Source: CAZWVI01 sp964637165 (GTDB taxonomy: Bacteria > Planctomycetota > UBA1135). From it: a stretch of 64,000 bases of DNA. A program made the translations under genes and the position numbers. Shown here piece after piece: positions 50,206-58,654 of this stretch; the stretch's first letter is position 1; each line of letters begins with the position of its first letter. The notes below the pieces were generated by a model that was not told where the DNA came from, ran no database searches, and worked only from the letters and a program-made list of their open reading frames with translations. The stretch is from positions 15,281 to 79,280 of the forward strand of contig CAZWVI010000012.1 in assembly GCA_964637165.1 (NCBI GenBank). The letters are read 5' to 3'.

Positions 50206-51271
50206 CCTTACTCCTGATAGCCCAATTGATCGCTGGCTGACCGCGGTTGCTGCGCACGATTCTTCTGATTTGCACATTGGTGCCGGACGCGCGCCGATGA
50301 TGCGCTTAAGCGGACAACTTGTTCCGATTGAAGACCAACTTCTGTCAGCTGAGGAATGCGAATCAATTTGTGTTGGATTAGTGCCCGAACATCGGCTTGC
50401 TGAACTTAATGAAGGCGGCACTACTGATTTTGCGATTAGTCATGGTGGCGACCGTTATCGTTTAAGTGTTTTTCGTCAACGCGGAACTACGGCCTTAGTC
50501 GCACGACGTATTCCGCAAAACCGCCTCAGCTTTGATGAAATTGGCGCGCCGGCGGTGCTGAAAGCACTAGCGCATTTGCCGCGTGGATTGATTCTCGTAA
50601 CCGGTCCTACTGGTTCAGGAAAAACGACAACCTTGGCGGCCTTGTTGCATGAAGTGAACATTACTCGTTCCTGCCACATTGTTACCTTGGAAGATCCAAT
50701 CGAATTTTTTCACGATTCAAAGCAATCAATCGTGACTCAACGCGAAATTGGTGAAGACGTTTGTAGTTTCTCGGAAGCTTTGCGGCGCGCTCTTCGCCAA
50801 GACCCTGATGTTATTTTGCTTGGCGAGATGCGTGACCTAGAAACCACCTCGGCGGCAATCTCAGCAGCCGAAACAGGTCACTTAGTTATGGGAACCATGC
50901 ACACCACTGGTGCTGCGCGCACAGTTGACCGCATCGTTGACCAATACCCACAAGAACAACAGGAACAAATTCGTTCTCAATTGGCCGTTTCATTACAGGC
51001 AGTTGTTTCGCAGGTACTAGTGCCGCGCGCCGATGGCCGCGGGCGCGTCGCCGCCTTCGAGGTGATGATTCGTAATTCAGCCATTGAAAACCACATTCGC
51101 AAAGGTGAAACATTTAAGATTCCATCGGTAATGCAAACCCAACGGCGAATTGGTATGCAACTTTTAGATGAACATTTGTTGACCTTGGTTAAAGATGGCA
51201 CCATCACCCGCGAGGTTGCGCTGGAGCATTCACAACTTCCATCCGAACTTCGTCAACGCTTAGAAGCATAG
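50198..51271 (+). CDS. pilT: Twitching motility / pilus retraction ATPase PilT
   Basis: 357 residues from the ATG at 50198 (8-base overlap); an ATG at 50183 is an alternative. SSDLHIGAGRAPMMRLSG, Walker A GPTGSGKTTTLAALL, Walker B DPDVILLGEMRDLETTSAA and TGHLVMGTMHTTGAARTVDRI are PilT features, as is the lack of a Cys4 zinc finger. The C-terminal AIRNLIRE-type segment reads AIENHIRKGE. Its presence means a retractile type IV pilus rather than only a type II secretion system. Confidence 0.95.
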   Translation: MTDLTPDSPIDRWLTAVAAHDSSDLHIGAGRAPMMRLSGQLVPIEDQLLSAEECESICVGLVPEHRLAELNEGGTTDFAISHGGDRYRLSVFRQRGTTALVARRIPQNRLSFDEIGAPAVLKALAHLPRGLILVTGPTGSGKTTTLAALLHEVNITRSCHIVTLEDPIEFFHDSKQSIVTQREIGEDVCSFSEALRRALRQDPDVILLGEMRDLETTSAAISAAETGHLVMGTMHTTGAARTVDRIVDQYPQEQQEQIRSQLAVSLQAVVSQVLVPRADGRGRVAAFEVMIRNSAIENHIRKGETFKIPSVMQTQRRIGMQLLDEHLLTLVKDGTITREVALEHSQLPSELRQRLEA

Positions 51272-51277
51272 AAATAA

Positions 51278-52909
51278 ATGGCAACTCCTGACGCTCGTCC
51301 TTTAGGCCGCATCTTGCTCGACATGGGCGTGGTGCGTCAAGGGCAATTGCAGGCCGCACTGGCTGAACAGCGGCGCAATGGAGGCAGAATTGGGCAATTG
51401 TTGCTCGAGCGAAAACTAATTGCTGGTGAAGATCTGTCGCGCGCTCTTGCTTTGCAAAAGGGCTTGGAATGGATTCCTGGCAGTGCTCTGAAAGCGAGCC
51501 CCGAGGCGGTGGCCCTAATCGACCCGGGATCGGCGCGCGCCTTTGGCGTTTTGCCTCTAGACATTGAAAGTGGCGTTTTGCGCTTGGCCGTTGCCGATGT
51601 GGACACCTTGCCCTTGCTTGGCGACCTTGAAGGACTGACTGGTTATCCGGTGGAAGCGGTTTTGTCTGATGCGGCCGCGCTAAACGATGCGGTCGAAGAT
51701 GCCTACAAAGCGCGCGCCGACGAAGAACAAGCCGCGGCCACCGAAGCTGGTGAAGCTGCGCCAATCGTGCGCTTGCTGGAGGCAATACTGACCCGAGCAG
51801 TGCGTGACAATGCTGCTGATGTGCACCTTGAACCGGCCCAAGGCGAGTTTCGTGTGCGTATGCGCGTCGACGGTGTGCTTTATGAAATTGACCCACCACC
51901 GGCGCACCTAGCAGCGGCATTAATTTCTAGAGTAAAGGTACTTGCCAACCTTGACATTTCTGAAACTCGGATGCCGCAAGACGGTCGCATTGAAATGGTT
52001 GTCGATAATCATCAAATTGATTTGCGCGTTTCAACAGTTCCAATCCAAGGTGGCGAAAGTGTGGTGTTGCGAATTCTTGACCGCCGCGCACTAAAGCTTA
52101 ATTTGGCCGATCTTGGCTTAATTGAAGATGAAATGGGCAAGCTTGAGGATTTTGTTTCCTTGCCACACGGAATTGTGTTAGTAACAGGGCCAACGGGAAG
52201 TGGAAAAACCACTACTTTGTATTCCTTGTTGCAACGCATCAATCAGCCTGGTCGAAAAATAATTACAGTTGAGGATCCAGTTGAATACGACTTGGATGGC
52301 ATTGTGCAAGTCCCGGTCAACGAAGCGATCGGGGTGAATTATTCGAAAGTGTTACGGACTATTTTGCGACAGGATCCTGACGTGATTTTGGTCGGTGAAA
52401 TTCGCGATCCGGAAACAGCGCAAATTGCCGTGGAAGCAGCTTTGACTGGTCACTTGGTGTTGTCGACTCTGCACACTAACGATGCGCCTTCAACGATTAC
52501 TCGAATGGTTGACCTTGGGGTCGAACCATTCTTACTTGCAGCAACATTGGAAGGCGTCGTTGCTCAACGCTTGGTGCGTTGTGTGTGTAGTGATTGCAGC
52601 GAGGATTATGCGCCCGACGGCGATCAACTTGAAGATACCGGCCTTGGTAGTGATAGCATTTTGAAGCGTGGCCGCGGCTGCGATAAGTGCCACTTCACGG
52701 GTTACTCTGGGCGTACCGCGATGTATGAAATAATGCCGGTTGACGAAGCAATTCGCGACCAATTTTTACAAGACCCTAGCACCATCGCCTTACGTCGCGT
52801 TGCCCGCACCCGCAAAATGCGTACCTTGCGTGAACGCGGCATCGAACTTGCGGTGGCCGGGCGCACCACCCTCGATGAAATCCTGCAACAAACGCAGGGC
52901 GAAAGTTAA
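51278..52909 (+). CDS. GspE/PilB family assembly ATPase 2
   Basis: 543 residues. The N-terminal MshEN-type domain begins LGRILLDMGVVRQGQLQAAL. The core has Walker A GPTGSGKTTTLYSLL, Walker B RQDPDVILVGEIRDPETAQ, TGHLVLSTLHTNDAPSTITRM and a tetracysteine (CSDC...GCDKCHFTGYSGR). It is paralogous to the first copy but clearly diverged, so the two may drive different machines or form a mixed hexamer. Coupled to pilC by TAATG. Confidence 0.93.
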   Translation: MATPDARPLGRILLDMGVVRQGQLQAALAEQRRNGGRIGQLLLERKLIAGEDLSRALALQKGLEWIPGSALKASPEAVALIDPGSARAFGVLPLDIESGVLRLAVADVDTLPLLGDLEGLTGYPVEAVLSDAAALNDAVEDAYKARADEEQAAATEAGEAAPIVRLLEAILTRAVRDNAADVHLEPAQGEFRVRMRVDGVLYEIDPPPAHLAAALISRVKVLANLDISETRMPQDGRIEMVVDNHQIDLRVSTVPIQGGESVVLRILDRRALKLNLADLGLIEDEMGKLEDFVSLPHGIVLVTGPTGSGKTTTLYSLLQRINQPGRKIITVEDPVEYDLDGIVQVPVNEAIGVNYSKVLRTILRQDPDVILVGEIRDPETAQIAVEAALTGHLVLSTLHTNDAPSTITRMVDLGVEPFLLAATLEGVVAQRLVRCVCSDCSEDYAPDGDQLEDTGLGSDSILKRGRGCDKCHFTGYSGRTAMYEIMPVDEAIRDQFLQDPSTIALRRVARTRKMRTLRERGIELAVAGRTTLDEILQQTQGES

Positions 52910-54051
52910 TGGCCAGAATTCAACGTCGCATCCCTGCCGCCAAGCGCAATGCTTCTTCTAGCAATTCCCAATCTTCGGGAACTGGTGAAGGTGTACGCAG
53001 CAAGCGAAAGGTTCCGCTAAAGCACTTGGTGCGATTTACTCGCTTGCTGGCAACCTTGACCGAGGCTGGCTTGCCGATTTTGCGCAACTTGAATATTCTT
53101 GCCGACCAGTGGCCGGAAGGTAAATTTCGCGACACTATTTTGGATACTTCCGACATGGTGGAAGAGGGGCAACCTCTTTCAGATGCCTTGGACCAACACC
53201 CAGAAGTATTTGATGACCTGTTCGTGAACATGGCGCGCGCCGGTGAGGCCGGCGGTGTTTTGGATAAGGTGCTAAATCGTTTGGCCGACTTCATGGAGCG
53301 CGCCCAAAATATGCGCGACCGCACTCGTTCCGCCGCGGCTTATCCGGCGGTCATCTTTGTGGTTGCATCTATGGTTATTACCGGACTGATGGTGTTCGTA
53401 ATTCCTAAATTCGAAGAACTCTTCCGGGAAATGGATTTGGAGTTGCCGACCCCGACGGTGATTTTATTGAGCACTTCAAATTTCTTGGTAGCTAACTGGT
53501 GGGTCATTTTCATTCCCTTCATTTTCATTTTTTTCTATCAGTTTTTCTACTTTCGCTCGCATGGCTTCCGCCGCTGGAACCACTCAGTTTGGTTGCGTTT
53601 GCCGGTCTTTGGCTCGCTAATCAAAACTGGCCAAACCTCACGCTTCGCCACAACTTTCGGAACTTTGGTCGCTTCGGGTGTACCCCATCTACGTGCTTTT
53701 GAAATTGTTTCCGGAGCTTTAACTAACGAACTTTACCGCGAAGCTGTTGATGATGTTCAAGAGGAAGTGCGCGAAGGCGAATCGATTGCTACCGCTATGG
53801 CGGCCACCGGTCACTTTGATGACATCGTGGTATCGATGGTCGAAGTTGGTGAAGAAACCGGTGAGTTAGACCGAATGTCATTGCGAGTCGGCAAGACTTA
53901 CGAAGAAAACTTCAACCGCGCGCTTGACATCATGCTCAAAATGCTTGAGCCATTGTTGCTGGTGCTGATGGCCGGTTTAGTCGGCTTGATTGCGGTTGCC
54001 TTGTTCATGCCACTCTTTAAGTTGCTGGCACAGTTTGGGCAGGCAGCCTAA
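52909..54051 (+). CDS. PilC/GspF inner-membrane platform protein
   Basis: 380 residues. Two GspF repeats are visible: FTRLLATLTEAGLPILRNLNIL...VNMARAGEAGGVLDKVLNRLADF, and FATTFGTLVASGVPHLRAFEIV...VSMVEVGEETGELDRMSLRVG. Three membrane segments lie at about 145-165, 195-215 and 350-375. It anchors the PilB/PilT motors to the pilus or pseudopilus. The start overlaps the second ATPase gene by one base. Confidence 0.95.
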   Translation: MARIQRRIPAAKRNASSSNSQSSGTGEGVRSKRKVPLKHLVRFTRLLATLTEAGLPILRNLNILADQWPEGKFRDTILDTSDMVEEGQPLSDALDQHPEVFDDLFVNMARAGEAGGVLDKVLNRLADFMERAQNMRDRTRSAAAYPAVIFVVASMVITGLMVFVIPKFEELFREMDLELPTPTVILLSTSNFLVANWWVIFIPFIFIFFYQFFYFRSHGFRRWNHSVWLRLPVFGSLIKTGQTSRFATTFGTLVASGVPHLRAFEIVSGALTNELYREAVDDVQEEVREGESIATAMAATGHFDDIVVSMVEVGEETGELDRMSLRVGKTYEENFNRALDIMLKMLEPLLLVLMAGLVGLIAVALFMPLFKLLAQFGQAA

Positions 54052-54055
54052 GCGC

Positions 54056-55516
54056 ATGACGGCATCGCTGCGTTCAAAAGTAATCCTCAACTTGTTGCTG
54101 GCCAATGCGGTTGTGCTTGGCGGTCTGGCAGTTTGGTCAGAGTTCGTCAGTAACGCTCAGGAAAAGCAACGGCAAGATTTCCTGTTTCAAGAAGTCGGCG
54201 AAAGATTACAGCGCTTTGATAGTGATCGAGTCGGTGATTTAGCGACCATCATGACTTGGTCTTTATGGTCGGAATTTTCTGATGCACTTATTGTTGACCA
54301 ACGATTTGTAACTGTTGACCAAGGAAAAGTTCCGGTTGGGGTTTATTTAAATCCGCTCGGTGCGAGTCATCGCGAGCCTGACTATCCAGTCGAGGAAATT
54401 ACTACTGCCATGTTTGATGCAGTTAGCTCTGGAGCTTCGACGCAAGTTGCCGGTGGGATTGCGGTACCTCTTAAACGCGCCTCGCAACGAGGTGAAGCTT
54501 GGGCTGGTGTTTTTGTGCGGCCAAAGTCATTGGTTGCGCCACTGCCATTTTCTTGGCAGGTAATCCTGGCCGCTACTTTTGCAACTATTGCCGCGGCGCT
54601 TTTAGTTTGGGTACTGCTACGGCGTGCGGTTTTACAACCGATTGAAGCCCTAGCCGCAGCTAGCCATAATTTTGCGGCAACGCGCACTCCCATTAAACCA
54701 AGCACTGTTGGAGTGTTTGAAGTTGATGAATTACTTGGAGCATTCTCTTCAATGACCACTGAAATAAGTGGCTTTCAAGATGAACTTCAACAACAAGTAG
54801 CTAGCGCCAGTCAGCGCGCGGTTGAAGCTGAACGCCGCGCTGCGCGGCATGACCGTTTAGCGGCAATGGGAACTTTAGCGGCCGGACTTGCTCATGAAAT
54901 TAATTCACCTTTAGCAGGGGCAATTAACGGCGTGCGCGTGTTGCAAAAACAGCCGAGCAAAGAAAAGAGTCAACGCTATGGCGAATTGGTTGGTGACGCA
55001 CTTGAACGCATTGCCGGATTAGTCGCGCGCATGCTGCGTTTAGCGCCGGCGCGACCAGAAGGTGGCCAATGTCAAATCGAACAATTAAGTGGTGATCTAA
55101 AAGATTTTGTAACAAGTCGTTTGGAAAAACATCAACTGCGCTTTAATTTTCCTGAGCAACCCTTAGTCGTCGCTGCGGCCAGTGGCGATTTGTTTCCGGT
55201 GATGTTGAATTTATTGCGTAACTCTTTGGACTCCTTGGATCAAAGCAAGCCCGATGGGGGAGTAATTGATTTCTCGGCTGTGGCGATTAAGGATAAAGTC
55301 GAAATAAAAATTCGTGATAATGGTGCCGGTGCAGCCCCAGAAGTGTTGGCGCATATTTTCGAACCTTTCGTCACCGATAAAGAAGTTGGCAGTGGCACTG
55401 GCCTCGGCCTGGCATTGGTGCATGCCACTATTACGGCCTTGGGCGGAAGCATCGAAGCCGACAATTGCCTCGATGGTGGCTTTGAAGTGCGCCTGACTTT
55501 GCCAGCATGTTCATAG
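54056..55516 (+). CDS. Membrane sensor histidine kinase
   Basis: 486 residues from the ATG at 54056. A first helix (about 10-27), a periplasmic sensor of about 130 residues (unknown ligand), and a second helix (about 165-185) lead to a HAMP-like linker (LQPIEALAAASHNF). Then come a coiled coil, the HisKA box MGTLAAGLAHEINSPLAGAING with the phospho-accepting His, and the ATPase domain (NLLRNSLDSL, IRDNGAGAAPE, GSGTGLGLALVHATI). No response regulator gene is adjacent, so the partner is elsewhere. It sits 4 bases after pilC and overlaps the next gene by 10, so it probably belongs to the pilus operon. Confidence 0.92.
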   Translation: MTASLRSKVILNLLLANAVVLGGLAVWSEFVSNAQEKQRQDFLFQEVGERLQRFDSDRVGDLATIMTWSLWSEFSDALIVDQRFVTVDQGKVPVGVYLNPLGASHREPDYPVEEITTAMFDAVSSGASTQVAGGIAVPLKRASQRGEAWAGVFVRPKSLVAPLPFSWQVILAATFATIAAALLVWVLLRRAVLQPIEALAAASHNFAATRTPIKPSTVGVFEVDELLGAFSSMTTEISGFQDELQQQVASASQRAVEAERRAARHDRLAAMGTLAAGLAHEINSPLAGAINGVRVLQKQPSKEKSQRYGELVGDALERIAGLVARMLRLAPARPEGGQCQIEQLSGDLKDFVTSRLEKHQLRFNFPEQPLVVAAASGDLFPVMLNLLRNSLDSLDQSKPDGGVIDFSAVAIKDKVEIKIRDNGAGAAPEVLAHIFEPFVTDKEVGSGTGLGLALVHATITALGGSIEADNCLDGGFEVRLTLPACS

Positions 55517-56724
55517 CAGGTCAAGAATTTTTACCGCCGCCAGTTTTTATGGCGATGCTGTTGCTGGCCTCGGCATGTTTCTCTGGAGCCGAAGCCGCCT
55601 TGTTCACTCTTGCGGCCAACAATCTCGGTCAAAATAATTCAATAGCTAGACGCTTATTGGCCCAGCCAGCTTCGGCCCTAACTTTAATTTTATTGGTCAA
55701 TTTGTTGATTAACTTGGCATTTTTCGCCAGCTCAGCTGCTTGGTCATTACAGTTTTCACCTCAGTCGGCAGCCTTGGTGGCGATGTGTTCAATTTTGGCC
55801 TTAGTGGTATTTGGCGAAGTGTTGCCCAAGGTTTTGGCGCACCGACATCCGATGGCAGCGGGGCGGGTCATGCTCCTTCCAGTTGCTCTGCTAGACGTTT
55901 TCCTTGGACGTGCTGCGCGACTTTTTAGTCGGCGATTTCTGCGTACCCCTAAGCCACACAGTTTGGGTGCGACCGAAATCGATGACTTGATTGAGGAACA
56001 AGGCCAACATCTGTTGAGCGGAAACGAGCAAAGTTTGTTGCGCCACATATTGGAGATGGGCACCTTGCGGGCCGGTGCAGTGCGTAAACCATTAAGCGAA
56101 GTTTTGCGTTTTGAACAGAATTTGCCCTTGGCTAAGGCTCGCCAAACTTTACGCGAGCATGGCGAATCTTTTGCGGCGGTGGAAAATCGCCATGGCGAAG
56201 TTTGTGGAATCCTAGACTTAGTTAAAAATCCTAAAGGACAATGGGTGGGCGAAGTTATGCAGCTGGTGCCGATTCTGCCTGAGGTTGCACCATTGGCAAA
56301 TGGCATTACTTTATTGCGTCAATCGCAAACGCCGTTCATCTTGTTGGTCGATGAATATGGCAGTGAGGCCGGAATTATCGAACGTGGTCGCTGGGCCGAC
56401 ACCTTGCTAGATAGGCCTGAACCAAGGGATGCAACCGATCGCCCGGCAGTGCGCAAGTTGAGCGCAAACCGTTACCAGTTAGATGCCAATTTACCCTTGC
56501 ATGTTTTTGTCGAACGCTTTGGTGAAGTTGGGGAAGTTGATGCAAAAGTCGACACAATTGCAGGTTTGATTAGTGAACGCTTGGCGCGTGTCCCTGATTG
56601 TGGAGATCAGTTGGAAATTATTTGCCAAAGCATGCGTTTGAAATTTGAAATCATTGAGTGCTTGGACGCGCGACCCTTAAGTGTTCAATTAACTCAATTG
56701 CCACTCACGAAGGAGGATCAATAA
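55507..56724 (+). CDS. CNNM/CorC-type transmembrane protein with CBS and transporter-associated domains
   Basis: 405 residues. A DUF21 (CNNM) membrane domain (about 10-135; FSGAEAALFTLAANNL, VVFGEVLPKVLAH) is followed by a degenerate CBS pair (about 180-280) and a CorC_HlyC-type domain (about 315-395; ANLPLHVFVERFGEV, TIAGLISERLARVPDCGDQLE). Family members mediate or regulate Mg2+/Co2+ transport. It overlaps the histidine kinase gene by 10 bases and is followed by a second, shorter DUF21 protein. The two may form a heterodimer. Confidence 0.88.
   Translation: MFIAGQEFLPPPVFMAMLLLASACFSGAEAALFTLAANNLGQNNSIARRLLAQPASALTLILLVNLLINLAFFASSAAWSLQFSPQSAALVAMCSILALVVFGEVLPKVLAHRHPMAAGRVMLLPVALLDVFLGRAARLFSRRFLRTPKPHSLGATEIDDLIEEQGQHLLSGNEQSLLRHILEMGTLRAGAVRKPLSEVLRFEQNLPLAKARQTLREHGESFAAVENRHGEVCGILDLVKNPKGQWVGEVMQLVPILPEVAPLANGITLLRQSQTPFILLVDEYGSEAGIIERGRWADTLLDRPEPRDATDRPAVRKLSANRYQLDANLPLHVFVERFGEVGEVDAKVDTIAGLISERLARVPDCGDQLEIICQSMRLKFEIIECLDARPLSVQLTQLPLTKEDQ
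56711..56716 (+). promoter_or_regulatory. Perfect Shine-Dalgarno AGGAGG for the second CNNM gene
   Basis: AGGAGG nine bases before ATG 56726. One of the very few strong ribosome-binding sites in the window; with AGGAG before 5337 it shows that the species still uses Shine-Dalgarno initiation at operon-internal genes. Confidence 0.8.
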
Positions 56725-56725
56725 C

Positions 56726-57652
56726 ATGAGTTGGCTGTTATTACTTTTGGCGATTTTTGCCTCGGCAGTTTTTGCTGCCGCTGAAACTGGCCTGTACGCG
56801 GTTTCACCCTTGAGATTAAATCATGGTGCCAACACTTCGCGCCGCGCACGTTGGCAACTGCGCATTTGCGCATCGAGCGCAGCCTACTTATGCGCATTGT
56901 TGGTCGGCAATAACATCGCCAATGATGCTGCTGTTCACATCGGTGGAGCTTTGTTTGAACAGGCATCGAGCAAAGATCCGCATTTCCTGGCGGCGCTTGT
57001 TCTAACTCCAATTATTTTTGTTTTTGGCGAAGTGCTACCTAAACAATTAATGCTCGCCAATCCCTATCGGCGCAATTTATTGCTGACCCCTTTGTTGGTG
57101 TTGGCGCGAATTGTCTTGTGGCCATTGAGTGCGCCATTGGCATTTTTGCTGAGAGTCTTTGGGCTTGAGGAGGATGGTGGCTATCGGCGCGGGCAACTTG
57201 GCGCATTACTGCTCGAGGGCAGCCGCAATCAAGAACCAGAAGCGGCCTCCTTAGCGGCCGCCCATAGGGCCTTTCAGGCAAGCGGAAGCGGCTTGACCAC
57301 CTTCATTACCCAACTACCAATTCTTCCGCCTGATATATCACTAGCTCGGGGCCGTTTCGAGCTAGCCAAGAGCGCCAACGGGCTGGCTTTGTTACATAAT
57401 CCTGGCGGAGCTCCCTCCTTATTGCTGGGTTCACGCCTTGCCAGAGCCAGCGACACTAGTGAAATTGCTCAATTGGCAAAGGAAATACCGCAACTGAGGG
57501 TTGATTTAGAGCTATCAGAAGCGCTGGAGCAAATGAAGCAGAAAAATGCCAACTTTGCTTTAGTCGGAAGTTCTGGGAACTGGGCCGGAATTCTCGACCT
57601 CGAGGATATTCTGGTTAGACTCTTGGCACCTTCGCCCCCGGTAAATAAATGA
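56726..57652 (+). CDS. Second, shorter CNNM/DUF21 membrane protein
   Basis: 308 residues. DUF21 domain with FAAAETGLYAVSPLRL, LLVGNNIANDAAVH and FVFGEVLPKQLMLANPYRR, about four membrane helices in residues 1-145. The cytoplasmic part (about 165-305) resembles a degenerate CBS pair, and the C-terminal CorC_HlyC domain of its neighbour is absent. It starts one base after the preceding stop with a perfect ribosome-binding site. Probably works with the larger paralogue in divalent-cation homeostasis. Confidence 0.85.
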   Translation: MSWLLLLLAIFASAVFAAAETGLYAVSPLRLNHGANTSRRARWQLRICASSAAYLCALLVGNNIANDAAVHIGGALFEQASSKDPHFLAALVLTPIIFVFGEVLPKQLMLANPYRRNLLLTPLLVLARIVLWPLSAPLAFLLRVFGLEEDGGYRRGQLGALLLEGSRNQEPEAASLAAAHRAFQASGSGLTTFITQLPILPPDISLARGRFELAKSANGLALLHNPGGAPSLLLGSRLARASDTSEIAQLAKEIPQLRVDLELSEALEQMKQKNANFALVGSSGNWAGILDLEDILVRLLAPSPPVNK

Positions 57653-58035
57653 GCACCCTCAACAAAAATTTGGTCCCGCTGATTCTCGCTGCCCTCCTCG
57701 GCGCAGTTCTTAGCCGCTGGCTGGCCCCCATGCCCGCCGCCGCTAATGCTGATTCAGGCAAGCGTTACGTCGCCGCAACCGGTCCTTATCAAGATGGGGT
57801 GAGCTTGCTCTACGTGCTCGACCAAGAAACCCAACACTTGGCGGTATACGAAGCCCATGGCGGCGGGCCAAACGCCCGCGAAGTAGTCTTTGTCGGTGCG
57901 CGCCGTATCGATCTAGACTTGCAACTTGATGCCTTTAACGATGAATCTGAGTACAAATATTCCGATTTGAGTAAAGAATTCAATAAGCGTGGCATAGATT
58001 CCATCAATCAGCAACTTGAGGAAGTTAAGGAATAG
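57649..58035 (+). CDS. Small exported or membrane-anchored protein, last gene of the long operon
   Basis: 128 residues with a hydrophobic N-terminal segment (LVPLILAALLGAVLSRWLA) that may be a signal anchor. The mature part (about 35-128) has YVAATGPYQDGVSLLYVLDQETQHLAVYEA, which reads like a single beta-propeller or beta-hairpin unit, then a charged helical tail. No family recognised. ATGA overlap with the CNNM gene. Confidence 0.65.
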   Translation: MSTLNKNLVPLILAALLGAVLSRWLAPMPAAANADSGKRYVAATGPYQDGVSLLYVLDQETQHLAVYEAHGGGPNAREVVFVGARRIDLDLQLDAFNDESEYKYSDLSKEFNKRGIDSINQQLEEVKE

Positions 58036-58043
58036 CGTATCCT
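58016..58043 (+). promoter_or_regulatory. Candidate promoter TTGAGG-16-TATCCT
   Basis: TTGAGG (58016-58021), 16-base spacer, TATCCT (58038-58043). It overlaps the end of the previous gene. The leader to ATG 58107 would be about 57 bases, C-rich and without obvious structure. Confidence 0.45.
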
Positions 58044-58106
58044 AAGCCCCAGGCTTCTCCTCAGCCTCACCCCCCAAATCAATCTGGCCCACCGGCCCCC
58101 GAACAC

Positions 58107-58643
58107 ATGAGTGACAACGAATTCTTCTCCTTTGACAATGCCCTCGATAAGCTCGAGCTTGCTGAAGATGATCTTAAGCGTCTGATTTCCGCTGGCGAAA
58201 TCCGCGCCTTCCGCGATGGCTCCAAAATGCGTCTACGCACCGAGGATGTAAATCGTGTGGCATCTGACCTTGGCCTAGCTGGCGAAGTTGATGAAGCTAC
58301 TGCTGGCGAAGTATTGGAAGTTGAGGAAGTTGTGATTTCCGAAGACGACAATGCCGATGCCGGAATGGTTACTACCCAATTGTCGGAAGAGGACACATTG
58401 TTGGACGACGACCTTGAAGTTGTAGAAGTTGCTGAAGAAGTTGCAACCCCAGCTGTTGCACCACGCAGTGGTCGAGGTGCACGAGCAGCTGCAGCAGCAC
58501 CTGCCGCAAGTGAAAGTACTGGCATGTTGTTCGTAACTGTCGCCACCACCGCAATTATGTTGTGGGGGATGGCCTTTGTGGTCGCCATGCTTGATGGTCG
58601 CGCTACAGGATTAACTTCATCTGTAGTCGACGCCCTTAAGTAG
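58107..58643 (+). CDS. Membrane-tethered excisionase/MerR-like HTH protein
   Basis: 178 residues. Residues about 1-55 (SFDNALDKLELAEDDLKRLISAGEIRAFRDGSKMRLRTEDV) match the excisionase-like helix-turn-helix fold, in which a short wing carries the FRDG turn. Residues about 60-125 are a very acidic linker (many Glu, Asp, Val), then Ala-rich. A single transmembrane helix (about 134-158) ends the protein. The HTH would face the cytoplasm. This combination suggests a membrane-bound DNA-binding or adaptor protein rather than a recombination factor. It is not associated with any integrase. Confidence 0.75.
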   Translation: MSDNEFFSFDNALDKLELAEDDLKRLISAGEIRAFRDGSKMRLRTEDVNRVASDLGLAGEVDEATAGEVLEVEEVVISEDDNADAGMVTTQLSEEDTLLDDDLEVVEVAEEVATPAVAPRSGRGARAAAAAPAASESTGMLFVTVATTAIMLWGMAFVVAMLDGRATGLTSSVVDALK

Positions 58644-58654
58644 GGGCTAAACGC

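Noticed and set aside
55761..56306. 181-residue minus-strand open frame inside the CNNM gene
   Set aside because: Antisense shadow; Arg/Ser/Lys-rich, no features of its own.
58107..58643. Excisionase-like domain as evidence for an integrated element
   Set aside because: No integrase, att repeats, phage genes or change in gene style nearby; the protein has a membrane helix and lies next to housekeeping genes.
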